From: an uncultured Clostridia bacterium
GTDB lineage: Bacteria > Bacillota > Clostridia > Christensenellales > UBA1242
Direction of reading: 5' to 3'
Assembly (NCBI GenBank): GCA_944349905.1
Contig: CALVNR010000009.1
Coordinates: forward strand, 1 to 43,751
DNA length: 43,751 bases
In this document: one piece after another, positions 43,681 to 43,751 of the stretch
Layout: each line of letters opens with the position of its first letter
How positions within the stretch are numbered: the stretch's first letter is position 1
Position numbers and translations under genes: made by a program
The notes under the pieces: model-generated
Told to the model about the DNA's origin: nothing
The model's database searches: none
The model's input: the letters and a program-made list of their open reading frames with translations, nothing else

Positions 43681-43751
43681 ATCAATTAAATAGAAAATGT
43701 ATGTTATTGAGTCTTTAAGACGGGTATTTTTTTAAGGTTAATTTCTTAACC

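Noticed and set aside
43735..43751. Inverted repeat GGTTAA/TTAACC at the window end
   Set aside because: It is cut by the window edge, so its context and function cannot be judged.

Overview
The window is AT-rich and reads as chromosome from a low-GC Gram-positive bacterium of the Clostridia type. Supporting signs are SpmA/SpmB, an RsfA-like prespore-type regulator, AddAB rather than RecBCD, YycJ, TypA and strong GGAGG ribosome sites. I cannot name a species. The mix of recognisable housekeeping genes and many lineage-only proteins fits an uncultured gut Clostridia lineage (inference).

Positions 1-6550 hold a mobilizable element: a tyrosine recombinase, a sigma-70-region-4-like regulator behind a structured leader RNA, a MobC-like accessory protein, a MobP-type relaxase, a candidate oriT with long inverted repeats, a catalytically degraded recombinase relative, an excisionase and a second complete recombinase. 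It carries no secretion channel of its own, so it looks like an integrative mobilizable element. Its right end lies against a tRNA-Arg(UCG) gene that is followed by a decayed copy of the same tRNA.

Positions 6880-14452 place two type IV secretion proteins, a VirD4/TraG coupling ATPase and a VirB6/TrbL-like membrane protein, in separate transcription units with rlmD and ysxC between them. This suggests a dispersed, resident secretion system that the neighbouring element could exploit.

Positions 14540-24464 carry tatD-rsmA, spmA-spmB, an unusual leucine-rich-repeat protein with an acetyltransferase-like C-terminus plus a small coiled-coil partner, metG, a 55-residue membrane peptide, yycJ, a 608-residue protein of unknown function, and tRNA-Gly and tRNA-Pro.

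Positions 24537-31975 form one tightly spaced minus-strand operon: typA, a two-TM protein, dnaB, two exported helical proteins, gltX and a small helical protein. Positions 32101-43561 hold a membrane protein with a long coiled coil and AT-hook/H1-like tail, addB-addA, a tandem Myb/RsfA-like regulator and three unrecognised genes.

A recurring signal is the leaderless start: in ysxC, yycJ, addB and the 55-residue gene a -10 box TAAAAT sits exactly six bases before the ATG, with no ribosome-binding site. The strongest leads are this promoter class, the AT-hook membrane protein, the dispersed secretion genes beside a relaxase-bearing element, and the element's structured RNA and oriT-like hairpins.
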